Origin: Anabaena sp. FACHB-1237
Lineage (GTDB): Bacteria; Cyanobacteriota; Cyanobacteriia; Cyanobacteriales; Nostocaceae
Assembly: GCF_014696225.1 (NCBI RefSeq)
Contig: NZ_JACJPV010000004.1
Location: forward strand, 1 to 64,000
DNA: 64,000 bases
Direction: 5' to 3'
Shown here: positions 9,682 through 18,647 of the stretch, piece by piece
Layout of the letters: each line of letters opens with the position of its first letter
Position numbering within the stretch: the first letter of the stretch is position 1
The notes under the pieces: generated by a model
What the model was told of the DNA's origin: nothing
Database searches by the model: none
Seen by the model: the letters and a program-made list of their open reading frames with translations, nothing else
Position numbers and translations under genes: made by a program

Positions 9682-9700
9682 TGCAGGCAAAATGCCTGCA
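9682..9700. repeat. Palindrome TGCAGGCA/TGCCTGCA
   Basis: A perfect hairpin with 8-bp arms and an AAA centre, 60 bases past the stop of the bifunctional nuclease gene (minus strand). It belongs to the CAGGCA...TGCCTG hairpin type that also forms the core of repeat families B and C. It may help end transcription of converging genes. Confidence 0.55.
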
Positions 9701-9762
9701 CTACAACAGAATATTAATTATTTCCAGTGGTGATCTTTTTGTTCATAGCTGATAGCTAATAG

Positions 9763-10260
9763 TTAACTATCTCCGTTACCAAAACGCTTAATTAAGTCCT
9801 CTGGCCGCAGGTTAGAAACAAATTCACGAAATGCTTCTTGTTCGGCTTCATCCGCATCACGATCCACTGGTATGGAAGCATCAGCAACAACTTCTTCTAC
9901 TACCCAAATAGGTGCATTCGTACGTAAAGCAATAGCGATCGCATCACTTGGACGAGCATCTATTTCTTTTTTTACTTCTCCCTGCTGCACAATTAACGCA
10001 GCATAAAAAGTATCCTTTTGTAAAGAATGAATAATTACCTTTTCCAAGGTCATATTCCATACTTCTAAAATATTCACAATTAAGTCATGTGTTAAAGGTC
10101 TAGGCGGCTTTTGATGCTCCATAGCGGACATAATAGCCTTAGCTTGATCCTGACTAATATAAATTGGTAAAGCTCGACGATCTAAGCCATCCTTGAGAAG
10201 TACAATAGGACTGCGACTGATCGCATCTAACGCTATACCAGCTACTTTCATTTCTATCAT
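9763..10260 (-). CDS. Bifunctional nuclease (BFN) family protein, DUF151
   Basis: A 165-residue protein of the usual length for the DUF151/BFN family. It opens MIEMKVAGIALDAISRSPIV, followed by LPIYISQDQAKAIM and the hallmark EIDARPSDAIAIALRTNAPI. The acidic C-terminal tail (RDADEAEQEAFREFVSNLRP) is typical of cyanobacterial members. Plant homologues have been reported to have DNase and RNase activity; the role in cyanobacteria is unknown. Stand-alone gene, soluble. Confidence 0.92.
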   Translation of the reverse strand: MIEMKVAGIALDAISRSPIVLLKDGLDRRALPIYISQDQAKAIMSAMEHQKPPRPLTHDLIVNILEVWNMTLEKVIIHSLQKDTFYAALIVQQGEVKKEIDARPSDAIAIALRTNAPIWVVEEVVADASIPVDRDADEAEQEAFREFVSNLRPEDLIKRFGNGDS

Positions 10261-10763
10261 TGGTTTGTGCCTCTAAAATTCTCTAATTGCTTGTGTCCCA
10301 TGCCGGAAATAACATGGTTTTGCGTTTTTTGGCAGAAAATAAACATATCGCTGTTCTTGTCTATAAATTTCTTCTATTAAACTCCGAAATTTTGATGAAT
10401 ACTAGAGTAAGTCAACCTAAGACAGAAGTTTGAAAGTTGATATTTGGCATCATCTATAAACATTCTTACTCAAGTATGCCTTAAGATTGATGCTCTCATG
10501 TTATATCAGCTAAAAGTAACATGGAACAACCACAATATCCTACGTGGAAAATATTTTATTTTTAACCTTAGTTTCCTCATTAGCTTATATCCTCAGATAG
10601 ATGATTTTATGTTAATATTCATTTACAATAACGGCAAAAATGAAGAAATTACTGTTTGGCAAAATGTTTACATAATATTGACAATTTTTTTCATAATTTA
10701 TGCTAAATATTAACTAATTTACGTCAAAATTAAACAACAAGTAGAGTTTATTTTACAAAAGCT
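10261..10763. other. Intergenic between divergent bifunctional nuclease and ribE genes
   Basis: About 500 AT-rich bases that must hold both divergent promoters. I see no strong hairpin, repeat family or convincing small gene. An open frame from TTG 10444 to 10713 has no ribosome binding site and a composition like translated spacer, so it is not called. Confidence 0.5.
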
Positions 10764-11435
10764 GTGTTTACAGGAATAATTCAAGGTTTAGGCACAATAA
10801 AATCTTTACCAGCTGATTTTTGGCAGATTAATTTTATCAATCAGTCGACCATCATCAGTCAAGATTTAGCATTAGGTGATAGTGTAGCGGTAAATGGGAT
10901 ATGTTTAACAGTGGAAGAAATCCTGAAAAATGGGTTTATCGCTACAGCTTCCCCGGAAACATTAAATCGCACTACATTAGGTAAAGATGAAACTCAACAA
11001 ATATATGTTAACTTAGAAACATCCTTACGAGTAGGGGGAAAAGTAGGTGGTCATTTTGTCATGGGTCATGTGGATGGAATAGGCCAGTTAGTATCGGCCG
11101 TGGAAACGGCCACATCTTGGGAAATGAGCTTTACAGCGCCAGAGGCGATCGCTCGATATATCGTTCCCAAAGGAAGTATCGCTGTCAATGGTATCAGTCT
11201 GACAGTAGCCCATTATCAACCCGATGATGCTCAATTTACCGTTGCCGTGATCCCTGTCACTTACAGAGAAACTAATTTAAGTCATTTAGTCCCAGGGAGT
11301 TGGGTAAATTTAGAAGGCGATATTTTGGGTAAATATGTGGAGAAATTGATCACTTCTCATAACACTTCTACATATCACCATCAAAAACCCGAAGAAATTA
11401 CCCCTGCATTTTTAGCAGAAAACGGATATTTGTAG
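10764..11435 (+). CDS. ribE: Riboflavin synthase, alpha chain
   Basis: A 223-residue protein beginning with a GTG codon: the family's invariant N-terminus MFTGIIQGLG fixes that start. Two lumazine-binding beta-barrel domains repeat in tandem, about residues 1-97 and 98-195; each carries a G-D/G-S-A-V-N-G-I-S/C-L-T-V segment (SVAVNGICLTVEE and SIAVNGISLTVAH) and the second begins HFVMGHVDG. The enzyme dismutates two molecules of 6,7-dimethyl-8-ribityllumazine to riboflavin. Single gene; no FMN riboswitch seen upstream. Confidence 0.96.
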   Translation: MFTGIIQGLGTIKSLPADFWQINFINQSTIISQDLALGDSVAVNGICLTVEEILKNGFIATASPETLNRTTLGKDETQQIYVNLETSLRVGGKVGGHFVMGHVDGIGQLVSAVETATSWEMSFTAPEAIARYIVPKGSIAVNGISLTVAHYQPDDAQFTVAVIPVTYRETNLSHLVPGSWVNLEGDILGKYVEKLITSHNTSTYHHQKPEEITPAFLAENGYL

Positions 11436-11514
11436 GCAGTCGGGAGCGGGGAGCAGGGATCACAGGTGAAAATTCTCTATTCTGACTCCTTGATCTCCCG
11501 ACTCCTTGATCTCC

Positions 11515-13455
11515 CTAATTCTGCACCGGAGGTAAACTATCTACCACTTGACTAATAGAACTGGGATCTTTTACCTCTCGACTGATAGAACTGGGAACTC
11601 TCACCGCAGGATCAACCGCTACCCAACCATTTTGAGTTAAATGACGCACTTCAAAATGTAAATGTGAACCAGTAGAGTTTCCAGTGCTACCCACACGACC
11701 GATCACAGTTCCTGGTTCTACCCATTGTCCGGGTTGGACTAAAATCTCCGATAAATGTCCATAAAGTGTCTGTTGGGCAGAGGTATGATTAATAGTCACA
11801 GCTAAACCATAACCTCCCATCCAACTAGCACCTTCTACTTGTCCCCTAGCAGCAGCTATAACCGGTGTTCCTGTGGGCGCACCAATATCTGTACCTGCAT
11901 GGAAACGTCTATCTCCCGTAATAGGATGTATCCGCCAACCAAATAAAGAAGTAATAGGTGCTGGTACAGCTAATGGAAACAGCATTCCATGACCACCACG
12001 ATAAGCGATCGTACTAGTATAAGATACCTGTGGTAATACAGCAGCTAAAGCAAAATTGTATGACACCCGACTTAAACGAGGTGCTACTTGATCCTCCGTC
12101 ATGGGAGATGGTAAACTACCCACACGAGGGGCGATGGGAGTATCACTCACCTTTGTACTAGCGGAAAATTCCTGGGGACTAGGAATGTAATTACCACCTT
12201 GATAACTACTCTTATCATGACTATTATTGCCAACCCTAGTATCACCTAATGTACTTCTACTAATCCTATTGATACCACGAGAAATTACTTGAGCTAGAGT
12301 CTTATTTTCATTAGTTTCCTGTTGATTATTGACACTGTTATTCTCTTTAATTAGTCTAGGAACAGGTGTAACAGTGGGTAATTTTGCAGTCGCGCTTTTC
12401 TTCAACCAACTAGGACTTGAGTTTTTACTACTATTAGCACTATTAGCGTTATGACTATTAGGCGTATTAGCTTTATTAGCACTAGTAGCAGTATTGTCTA
12501 TATGGGGATTTTCAAAAGTTTGAGCGCAACCAGTCCCCACATTACCACCTACCGTTAAACTTTGTTGACAACCACTGGAACTTTCTGTAATTTCTAAAGT
12601 ATTAGGAGGTTGGTAAGTACCTGTGGCTAGATTATTGTAATCTGTGGGATCAATATAGGAACTGAGATCCTCTTCCTCATCTCTCCCCATATTTCTCACC
12701 ACATCATCACTATATTTAGGGTCTTTTTGTGGAGTAGTTATTTCCAGATTTTTTTCAGGTACACCATTATTTCCTTTGACATTTTCACTAACATTATTAT
12801 TTGCAGGTTTAATCGTTTCTTCCTCTATTCTTGGAGGTACTTTCAATTCTATTATAGATTGAGTGTTTTGAACTTGTGGTTTTTTGATAGTAACTGTATT
12901 TTGTGAACTGTCAACTTTTGCTTCAGGTTTTGATTTTGATTGTGATATTCTTACCACAGACTGGGAACTTTTAACTTTTGCTTCAGGTTTTGATTTTGAT
13001 TGTGATATTCTTACCACAGACTGGGAACTGTCAACTTTTGCTTCAGGTTTTGATTTTGATTGTGATATTCTTACCACAGACTGGGAACTTTTAACTTTTG
13101 GTTCAGACTTTGATATTGTTTGTTTTTCAGCAGTTGTAGAATTACTTTTCAGTCTTTGTCTCAACCTAACTCGACGTTCAGAAAAATCTGGCTCTGCTTT
13201 TTCTCCTTCAATTACCAAAGTTTGTTGTTTACTAGAACCAGTAGCTGTTGACTGTAGCAAATTATCAGCAGTTGGAACAATATTATCTATAGCAGAATTT
13301 TCCATTTGGGCAAGTACAAAGCCACTACCCAAAAGACTAAAACTACTTAACCAGCAGAGAGTTTGTGCTGGTAATGTAGAGGCAAATTTTTTTTTGGTTT
13401 TACCTTTTCCTTGGTTGTTTACTTCTTTATTAACTGGTTTATTTGGCTGCGTCAT
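11515..13455 (-). CDS. M23-family peptidase (LytM-type) with repeat-rich linker
   Basis: A 646-residue protein. Residues 26-50 hold a hydrophobic segment (TLCWLSSFSLLGSGFVLAQ) serving as signal or anchor. Residues about 120-185 contain a 20-residue unit (SQSVVRISQSKSKPEAKV) in near-identical tandem copies. A long Asn/Ser/Thr-rich, disordered-looking region follows. The C-terminal 130 residues are an M23 endopeptidase: RFHAGTDIGAPTGTPV gives zinc ligands His and Asp, and GSHLHFEVRH gives HxH. The likely role is cutting cell-wall peptide cross-links or, if degenerate, activating amidases. Convergent with ribE. Confidence 0.92.
   Translation of the reverse strand: MTQPNKPVNKEVNNQGKGKTKKKFASTLPAQTLCWLSSFSLLGSGFVLAQMENSAIDNIVPTADNLLQSTATGSSKQQTLVIEGEKAEPDFSERRVRLRQRLKSNSTTAEKQTISKSEPKVKSSQSVVRISQSKSKPEAKVDSSQSVVRISQSKSKPEAKVKSSQSVVRISQSKSKPEAKVDSSQNTVTIKKPQVQNTQSIIELKVPPRIEEETIKPANNNVSENVKGNNGVPEKNLEITTPQKDPKYSDDVVRNMGRDEEEDLSSYIDPTDYNNLATGTYQPPNTLEITESSSGCQQSLTVGGNVGTGCAQTFENPHIDNTATSANKANTPNSHNANSANSSKNSSPSWLKKSATAKLPTVTPVPRLIKENNSVNNQQETNENKTLAQVISRGINRISRSTLGDTRVGNNSHDKSSYQGGNYIPSPQEFSASTKVSDTPIAPRVGSLPSPMTEDQVAPRLSRVSYNFALAAVLPQVSYTSTIAYRGGHGMLFPLAVPAPITSLFGWRIHPITGDRRFHAGTDIGAPTGTPVIAAARGQVEGASWMGGYGLAVTINHTSAQQTLYGHLSEILVQPGQWVEPGTVIGRVGSTGNSTGSHLHFEVRHLTQNGWVAVDPAVRVPSSISREVKDPSSISQVVDSLPPVQN
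12904..13090. repeat. 60-bp tandem repeat inside the M23 peptidase gene
   Basis: Three units of 60 bases, almost identical at DNA level, with a partial fourth copy that has diverged (near 13090-13120). Each encodes 20 residues and keeps the frame, so copy number can change without breaking the gene. Adjacent units differ only at a few bases (for example GTCAAC versus TTTAAC near their borders). Confidence 0.9.
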
Positions 13456-13600
13456 TTCTTTTTTTGTGTTGTGTATAATAGACTTAATAAACTTAAAGAG
13501 ATGATGCTAATTATTTGGTTTAACTTTGGTTTTATCCTTAGTTTTAGCCGCAAATACTTAGCAAAATATCCCGCAGAATTTTCTGGGAAATACCAAAAGA

Positions 13601-14422
13601 TTACCTGATTTTTGTAGAAGGTTTCTGATAACCTAAACTAATTTGACCAGGTTTAATCAGGAAATCTGTACCCAAATCTGATGTAGAATCATCGTTTGTC
13701 ATTTGTAATTGTAAATTACCTTCTTGTGTTACCCCAACTACTGTACCTAAAAGATTATTCACATATACATGATCACCCATATTGGTCAGTAAATCAAGAT
13801 AACCAGACAAAATGATATTTATTCCTTCTCTCTTTAGATAGTCTATACCGGACTGAATCCCTAGTAAAACCTGTGCTGCAAGTATTTCCAAATGGTTAAC
13901 ATAATGAAAATTATGGGAATTTTGCCAAAATTCAAGATTAATTCCCGTTTCTGGCACAGAATTTTGCCAGTTTATCCCAACTCCGATGACTGCTTGAGAA
14001 ATTAACCCTTGATTAACCTTTGTTTCAGTTAAAATACCTCCTAGTTTACAGCCATCTAATATTAAATCATTAGGCCATTTGATGCCGAGGGTAATTCCCA
14101 ATTTTCTTAGTTGTGTTGTAATTCCCCAGGCAGTAGCTATGGTAAGATGATAACTTGCTGACGCTGGTAATTCACAACCAATACCTAGGGAAAGATATAA
14201 ACCACCCGGGTTTGATAACCATTGACGACCCCATTGTCCTTTACCTGCGGTTTGCTGGGTAGCGATAACAACAGTGCCAGGTTTTTCTCCTTGGCTAAGT
14301 AATTGCCACAAAGTTTGGTTTGTGGATGGTAAACTGTCAAAAATATGTAGAGAAAATGGTATTTGTTGATGCTGATATTCTACTTTAAGGGCATCTACCA
14401 ATAATTGTTGATTAAATTCCAC
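13601..14422 (-). CDS. birA: Biotin--[acetyl-CoA-carboxylase] ligase
   Basis: A 273-residue single-domain biotin protein ligase. The biotinyl-AMP site reads QQTAGKGQWGRQWLSNPGGL (GRGRxG equivalent) followed by the conserved KWPNDL and GGILTE segments, and it ends with a small SH3-like domain. The N-terminal DNA-binding domain of E. coli BirA is absent, so it should not repress transcription. It attaches biotin to the BCCP subunit of acetyl-CoA carboxylase, feeding fatty acid synthesis. It lies upstream of the M23 gene on the same strand, separated by about 145 bases. Confidence 0.93.
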   Translation of the reverse strand: MEFNQQLLVDALKVEYQHQQIPFSLHIFDSLPSTNQTLWQLLSQGEKPGTVVIATQQTAGKGQWGRQWLSNPGGLYLSLGIGCELPASASYHLTIATAWGITTQLRKLGITLGIKWPNDLILDGCKLGGILTETKVNQGLISQAVIGVGINWQNSVPETGINLEFWQNSHNFHYVNHLEILAAQVLLGIQSGIDYLKREGINIILSGYLDLLTNMGDHVYVNNLLGTVVGVTQEGNLQLQMTNDDSTSDLGTDFLIKPGQISLGYQKPSTKIR

Positions 14423-14600
14423 CGCAGTGTCTTGTAAGATAAGTTATTAGTTATTAGCCGTCAGCTATTAGCCGTCAAAATAAAGAATTTTCTTCTTGTT
14501 CGCAACTCCTGTACGGGCGAACAGCCGCCCCTACCAACTCACCACTCTCCGCTATACTATATTTGACAGTTATGAATTTTTTATTGAGGTGTGATTAAAG

Positions 14601-15380
14601 ATGCACAGTTGGCAATGGCATACTTGGGAAGGTCTCCCTTACCTTACTTGTAGTATTCTTGAATCTTGGCCTCATGGTTTTTTTACTCAACAATGCTGGC
14701 CACGTCTTCCCCAGGCTTTAACTCTAGCTTTACATCCTCAAGCTATAGTTTACCGTTTAAAACAGGTACATGGCAATACTGTTTTAACTCCTCCAGAGGT
14801 TGATGATGATTTAACTATCAATAGTAGTAATTTAGCTCAGGCAGATGGTTTAATTAGCACAGAACCTTCACAAGCAGTTTGGGTAGCTTCTGCTGACTGT
14901 ACCCCTGTTTTAATTGGAGATGTGAAAACAGGTCATGTTGCGGCTTTACACGCTGGTTGGCGTGGTACTGCTGCCCAAATTGTACCTGTTGCGGTTCAGA
15001 GAATGCAATCCCAAGGTAGTAAGATTGAAAGTTTACGAGTTGCTTTGGGTCCTGCTATTGCTGGAGAGGTTTATCAGGTAACAGAAGAGGTAGCTATAGA
15101 AGTTTGTCGCAGTATTATATCACAAAACACCACAAATAATATAGTTGATAGTTTACATTCTTTGCCAGATTCGCCTTTATTTGCAGATCCAGAACCGGGT
15201 AAGGTGCGTTTAGATGTACGTCGAGTTAATACTTTACAGTTACAAGGTTTGGGATTTAGTTTAGAACAAATTGCGATCGCTCCCTATTGTACTTATCAAC
15301 ATTCTGAACATTTCTTTTCCTATCGTCGTCTGCAAGAAAAAAAAGTACAATGGTCTGGTATTGTTAGCTGTAGGCTGTAG
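14601..15380 (+). CDS. pgeF: Peptidoglycan editing factor PgeF (polyphenol oxidase/laccase-like family)
   Basis: A 259-residue protein of the YfiH/PgeF family. Conserved zinc/active-site elements are present: LKQVHGN, ASADCTPVLIGD (Cys) and AALHAGWRGTAAQ (His), with a final APYCTYQ...FFSYRR segment. In E. coli PgeF removes wrongly incorporated L-serine from muropeptide precursors; members also have purine nucleoside phosphorylase activity. Divergent from birA, with an STRR-like spacer between. Confidence 0.92.
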   Translation: MHSWQWHTWEGLPYLTCSILESWPHGFFTQQCWPRLPQALTLALHPQAIVYRLKQVHGNTVLTPPEVDDDLTINSSNLAQADGLISTEPSQAVWVASADCTPVLIGDVKTGHVAALHAGWRGTAAQIVPVAVQRMQSQGSKIESLRVALGPAIAGEVYQVTEEVAIEVCRSIISQNTTNNIVDSLHSLPDSPLFADPEPGKVRLDVRRVNTLQLQGLGFSLEQIAIAPYCTYQHSEHFFSYRRLQEKKVQWSGIVSCRL

Positions 15381-15531
15381 GTACAGGGCATTGACAATGG
15401 GGAGATTAAACAATTTTATTTAATTATTGTTTGATCTGAAAAAGCCACTTTATAACGAATTATAACTGATATCTTACTCTTGAGTATGCAATGGGGAGTG
15501 CTGACTACTGACTGCTGATAGCGAACAACCT

Positions 15532-15915
15532 TCATAAACTTTGTAAATAAGTTAATAAGTCTGCCATTTCTTGACTATTGGGTTGAAATTTGGGCATGGG
15601 AGGAGTATCTCCGCTAGTCACTTGGTGAATTATGGCGTAGGAAGATTTATATTTAGAAATGGAATGTAAACTAGGTCCAACCAGACCATTAGCTTCTAAA
15701 CCATGACAACCCGCGCAGTTCGTTTGAAAAATAGCTTTTCCTTGTACTGTATTACCTTTAAGAGCTAAAACGCTCTTTACATAAGGATCAGATGCTTGTA
15801 ATATCTCGATACTAAATAGGATCATAGGAATAATAATCAATATAGGTACAGCAAAAATAAGGAATTGCTGAATTAGGGTTTCTGGTTTGGTAAGCTGATT
15901 ATCCAAAAGAGTCAT
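15532..15915 (-). CDS. cytM: Membrane-anchored c-type cytochrome, CytM-like
   Basis: A 127-residue protein. Residues 18-38 are a single membrane segment with an uncleaved signal-anchor look. One haem-c site (CAGCH, about residue 66) and the PPMPKF methionine ligand near residue 104 make a class I cytochrome c. Length, anchor and the LTYLQSL end fit cytochrome cM, an enigmatic cyanobacterial cytochrome linked to respiratory and photosynthetic electron flow in stress. Divergent from petG, encoding a cytochrome b6f subunit. Assignment as CytM rather than another small cytochrome is likely, not certain. Confidence 0.75.
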   Translation of the reverse strand: MTLLDNQLTKPETLIQQFLIFAVPILIIIPMILFSIEILQASDPYVKSVLALKGNTVQGKAIFQTNCAGCHGLEANGLVGPSLHSISKYKSSYAIIHQVTSGDTPPMPKFQPNSQEMADLLTYLQSL

Positions 15916-16124
15916 ATCAAGTATGTAGGTTTGTGAAGTGGATTTTATCGTCTACACATAGCTTAAAATTTCTTGATGGTCTCTGCAACTACAAATCAAA
16001 ATTTTTAGATCATGTTTAGATTTATTAAGATATACAAGCAAGTTACTATAGGGAATTCCTGCTTTTTTTGGTAAAATCACAAACAGGAAATGTTTCTTTA
16101 TTCTTTACAAACAGGAGATTTGCA

Positions 16125-16238
16125 GTGGTTGAACCCCTACTGTCAGGTATTGTACTTGGTTTGATTACCGTTACCCTTAGCGGTTTGTTTTATGCTGCTT
16201 ACAAACAGTATAAACGTCCTACGGAATTAGGCGGCTAA
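16125..16238 (+). CDS. petG: Cytochrome b6-f complex subunit 5 (PetG)
   Basis: A 37-residue gene: [20 protein letters not shown] then [17 protein letters not shown], the invariant PetG sequence of one membrane helix with a short positively charged tail. The start is GTG at 16125, eight bases after a good ribosome binding site (ACAGGAGA, 16111-16118). PetG is needed for assembly and stability of the thylakoid b6f complex, which passes electrons from plastoquinol to plastocyanin (petE at 20.6 kb) or cytochrome c6. Confidence 0.97.
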   Translation: MVEPLLSGIVLGLITVTLSGLFYAAYKQYKRPTELGG

Positions 16239-16254
16239 GTTATTATAGAAAGTA

Positions 16255-16354
16255 AGCTAATGTGCAGCACTCACTGTATAATTAAAAAACCTGAAATTAC
16301 AGTAGCACAAGCATCTTGCTTGTATTAATTATTCAAGTTAAAGGCACAACAGCT
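16255..16354. mobile_element. MITE family B, copy 1
   Basis: A 100-bp element with imperfect terminal inverted repeats, AGCTAATGTGC at the left and GCACAACAGCT at the right, flanked on both sides by TA (16253-16254, 16355-16356). The centre holds a CAAGCATCTTGCTTG hairpin. It matches copy 2 at 43456 almost base for base. No coding capacity; presumably moved by a transposase elsewhere in the genome. Confidence 0.8.
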
Positions 16355-16381
16355 TAGTACAGGCATCTTGCCTGTTTTCAT

Positions 16382-16508
16382 CAGGACTTACGCAACTGGC
16401 ACATTGGTAGGCTGCATCAGACAGTATAAATCATGTAAATAACTAAATAGTTGATATCTGACGCACCCTGCAACAGATTTTTTTAGTGTGACACTTGTGT
16501 AAGTCCTA
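16382..16508. mobile_element. MITE family A, copy with 5-bp target duplication
   Basis: A 127-bp element bounded by CAGGACTTACGCAA and its complement ending GTAAGTCCTA, and flanked by the direct repeat TTCAT (16377-16381 and 16509-16513). The inside holds the family's GGTAGG, ATAAATCATGTAAAT, TTGATATCTGACGCACC and TTTTTTAGTGTGACACT blocks. One inverted repeat has drifted (TTGTGTAAGTCCT). Non-coding. Confidence 0.85.
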
Positions 16509-16627
16509 TTCATCATAGAAAGTAATACAGGCATTGTGCCTGTTTTCATTACAACAAGTCATAATAAACTGTTGTGTTTTTAGTTTACATGGGAAATTCA
16601 AGCAAAATGCTTTCACTACTATAATTT

Positions 16628-16654
16628 GGTGCGTTACGCTATCGCTAACGCACC
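16628..16654. repeat. Hairpin GGTGCGTTA/TAACGCACC after rsmD
   Basis: Nine-base arms around a 9-base loop, ending one base before the rsmD stop codon on the minus strand. It is a dispersed cyanobacterial palindrome and is well placed to act as the rsmD transcription terminator, though it lacks a U-run on that side. Confidence 0.55.
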
Positions 16655-17200
16655 CTACTGGTTATTCTTATAAAATGTTATGCCTGTATTACCATACACT
16701 TTCTGGCGACAAACTTCTAAGTTAGCTATTTCTGGTGCTATCCAATTTTGATGACTATGTTCTACTCCTATTTCTCCTTCTATATCTAATAGTTCATTTT
16801 GAGCGATCGCTTGTAATATAGGTACATATAAATCACTGGCATAAGGTGGATCAAAATAGATTTTGTCAAATTTTTGACCTATTAATTTATTTATTTGCTG
16901 TGCAATATTTCCCCGCAATATCTGAAATTGTTGGTCATGATTGGCTACTTTCTGCCAATTCTCTTGTACTATTTCACAAGCATGAATAGACTTTTCAATA
17001 CCTATTACTAAACTTGCACCCCTACATAAAGCCTCTGCACCCATTGAACCACTACCAGCGCACAAGTCTAACCAGCGACAACCAATAATTGTTCCCTGCC
17101 AAATATTAAACACTGCCTGTCTCACTCGCGCACTAGTAGGTCTAGTGTGTTGATTAGGTAATGTTTTTAACAGACGATTCCCGTAAATTCTCAGACTCAT
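16655..17200 (-). CDS. rsmD: 16S rRNA (guanine(966)-N(2))-methyltransferase RsmD
   Basis: A 181-residue SAM-dependent methyltransferase. It begins MSLRIYGNRLLKTLP, then RPTSARVRQAVFNIW, the SAM loop LDLCAGSGSMGAEALCRGAS and the catalytic FDPPYAS motif, the exact order of RsmD. It methylates G966 (E. coli numbering) of 16S rRNA in the small ribosomal subunit. The next gene upstream on the same strand is hisH, 114 bases away. Confidence 0.95.
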   Translation of the reverse strand: MSLRIYGNRLLKTLPNQHTRPTSARVRQAVFNIWQGTIIGCRWLDLCAGSGSMGAEALCRGASLVIGIEKSIHACEIVQENWQKVANHDQQFQILRGNIAQQINKLIGQKFDKIYFDPPYASDLYVPILQAIAQNELLDIEGEIGVEHSHQNWIAPEIANLEVCRQKVYGNTGITFYKNNQ

Positions 17201-17314
17201 AATAAATTAACAGTTTGTCATTAATTGGCAAAATGATGACAACTAACTAAATTAACCTGACAAATTTTGCTCTCACTTTCATCTCAGTTTGATTACAAAT
17301 TGATTAAATTTTGG

Positions 17315-17950
17315 TTAAGCAAATACTTTTTCTCGTACTTGAGACACAAAATTAGATAAAATTTGCAGTCCCACATTGGATGATTTTTCTGGATGGAATT
17401 GTACCGCCATAAGATTATCTTTAGCAATGGCCGCAGTCACAGTTTGATTACCATGAGTAACAGTGGCCGAGCGAATTTGGGCATCTATGGGATCAACATA
17501 ATAGGAATGAACAAAATAAACCCAAGGTTCTATAGGTAAATGTTCCCATAAAATATTTTTGGGTTGGCTAAGTTGGAGTTGATTCCAACCAGTATGAGGA
17601 ATGGTAAGATTAGGTTCAGGACGAAAACGACGGACTTTGCCGCGAATAATTCCTAAACCTGGTTGTGTTCCTTCGCTGCTAGATTCAAATAAAATTTGCA
17701 GTCCTAGACAAATCCCTAAAAATGGTTTACCTGAAGCAATAGCATCTTTTATAGGTTGTTCTAAATTTCGGGCTCTTAAATGTTGGACTGCGGGATCAAA
17801 AGCTCCCACTCCTGGTAAAACTATAGCATCAGCTTGAGCTAAGTCTTGAGAACAGGAGGTAATTTTCGGATTTCCACCAGCTTTTTCCAATCCTTTGCAA
17901 ACAGAGTGCAAATTTCCCATATCATAATCTACAACTGCAATTACTGTCAT
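17315..17950 (-). CDS. hisH: Imidazole glycerol phosphate synthase, glutaminase subunit HisH
   Basis: A 211-residue class I glutamine amidotransferase. The oxyanion/nucleophile segment is GICLGLQILFESS (Cys nucleophile), and the C-terminal catalytic His and Glu are in VQFHPEKSSNVG. The start VIAVVDYDMGNLHSVCKGLE is the HisH signature. With HisF (not in the window) it makes imidazole glycerol phosphate and AICAR, the fifth step of histidine synthesis, by supplying ammonia from glutamine. Confidence 0.96.
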   Translation of the reverse strand: MTVIAVVDYDMGNLHSVCKGLEKAGGNPKITSCSQDLAQADAIVLPGVGAFDPAVQHLRARNLEQPIKDAIASGKPFLGICLGLQILFESSSEGTQPGLGIIRGKVRRFRPEPNLTIPHTGWNQLQLSQPKNILWEHLPIEPWVYFVHSYYVDPIDAQIRSATVTHGNQTVTAAIAKDNLMAVQFHPEKSSNVGLQILSNFVSQVREKVFA

Positions 17951-18086
17951 TTACTGAACTCCTGTGAAAATAATTGAGGTTTATTTGTTGATTGAGCAAA
18001 ACCATCACTAAAATAATATTGATGTTCTCATTCTACATTCTAATTGTATATTTTAATTGTCAACAATATTTTTGATCATATTTTTT

Positions 18087-18632
18087 ATGGGAAAAACAAT
18101 CTTATTAACTTATTTTGACCTATGGTTAAGTGAACAAGTGTCAAATTCATCAGATGACTTATTACTGGAACTAAGTAAAATGACTCCATTGCCAGATAAC
18201 TTAATTTTTTTGCATCGTCTTCCGGTTAATAGCGAACTTGCCAGTTCTCAGGTTATTGCCAAAATCAACTTTTGCCAACCAGATTACATTATTTGTTGTG
18301 GGATGGCCGCTTGTCGTGAATACTTAAGTGTGGAAGTTATTGCAAGTAACTCAGGGATCTTGACTGCCAACTCTATAGATGATAATTGCACAACTTTACA
18401 AACCTCTGTTGATATGGACAAATTATTACAGGGAACAAAATCAGTTGAGATTAGCTATGATTGTGGTAAATTTGTCTGTGAACAGCTTTATTACCTAGTT
18501 TTGGACTATTTACGGCAGTCTCAACTCCCTATTAAGTGTGTTTTTGTCCATGTTCCCAGACTCAATGATCAAAATTTGCCAATGATACTAGAAGATTTTT
18601 TGCTGATAATTCATAACCTGACACTTCTTTAA
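18087..18632 (+). CDS. Peptidase C15 (pyroglutamyl-peptidase)-like protein, possibly inactive
   Basis: 181 residues from the ATG at 18087; the family start GKTILLTYFDLWLSEQVSNSS makes the upstream TTG at 18057 unlikely. The layout follows pyroglutamyl peptidase I: YIICCGMAACREYLSVE, then SYDCGKFVCEQLYYLVLDYL, where the Cys of FVC matches the nucleophile, and VFVHVPR for the catalytic His. The Glu of the triad is not obvious, so activity is uncertain. A divergent cyanobacterial C15 member. It lies 15 bases before the DUF3370 gene, so an operon is likely. Confidence 0.75.
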   Translation: MGKTILLTYFDLWLSEQVSNSSDDLLLELSKMTPLPDNLIFLHRLPVNSELASSQVIAKINFCQPDYIICCGMAACREYLSVEVIASNSGILTANSIDDNCTTLQTSVDMDKLLQGTKSVEISYDCGKFVCEQLYYLVLDYLRQSQLPIKCVFVHVPRLNDQNLPMILEDFLLIIHNLTLL

Positions 18633-18647
18633 AAATGTTCACGTCTG

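Noticed and set aside
10444-10713. Open frame of 89 codons before ribE
   Set aside because: TTG start, no ribosome binding site, composition of translated AT-rich spacer.
12884-13504. 206-codon plus-strand open frame opposite the M23 gene
   Set aside because: It is created by the 60-bp repeat read in antisense (repeated FASGFDFDCDILTTDWEL); a real M23 gene covers the same DNA.
16534-16725. 63-codon open frame overlapping the rsmD end
   Set aside because: Built from a dispersed hairpin repeat and the antisense of rsmD; no start signal.
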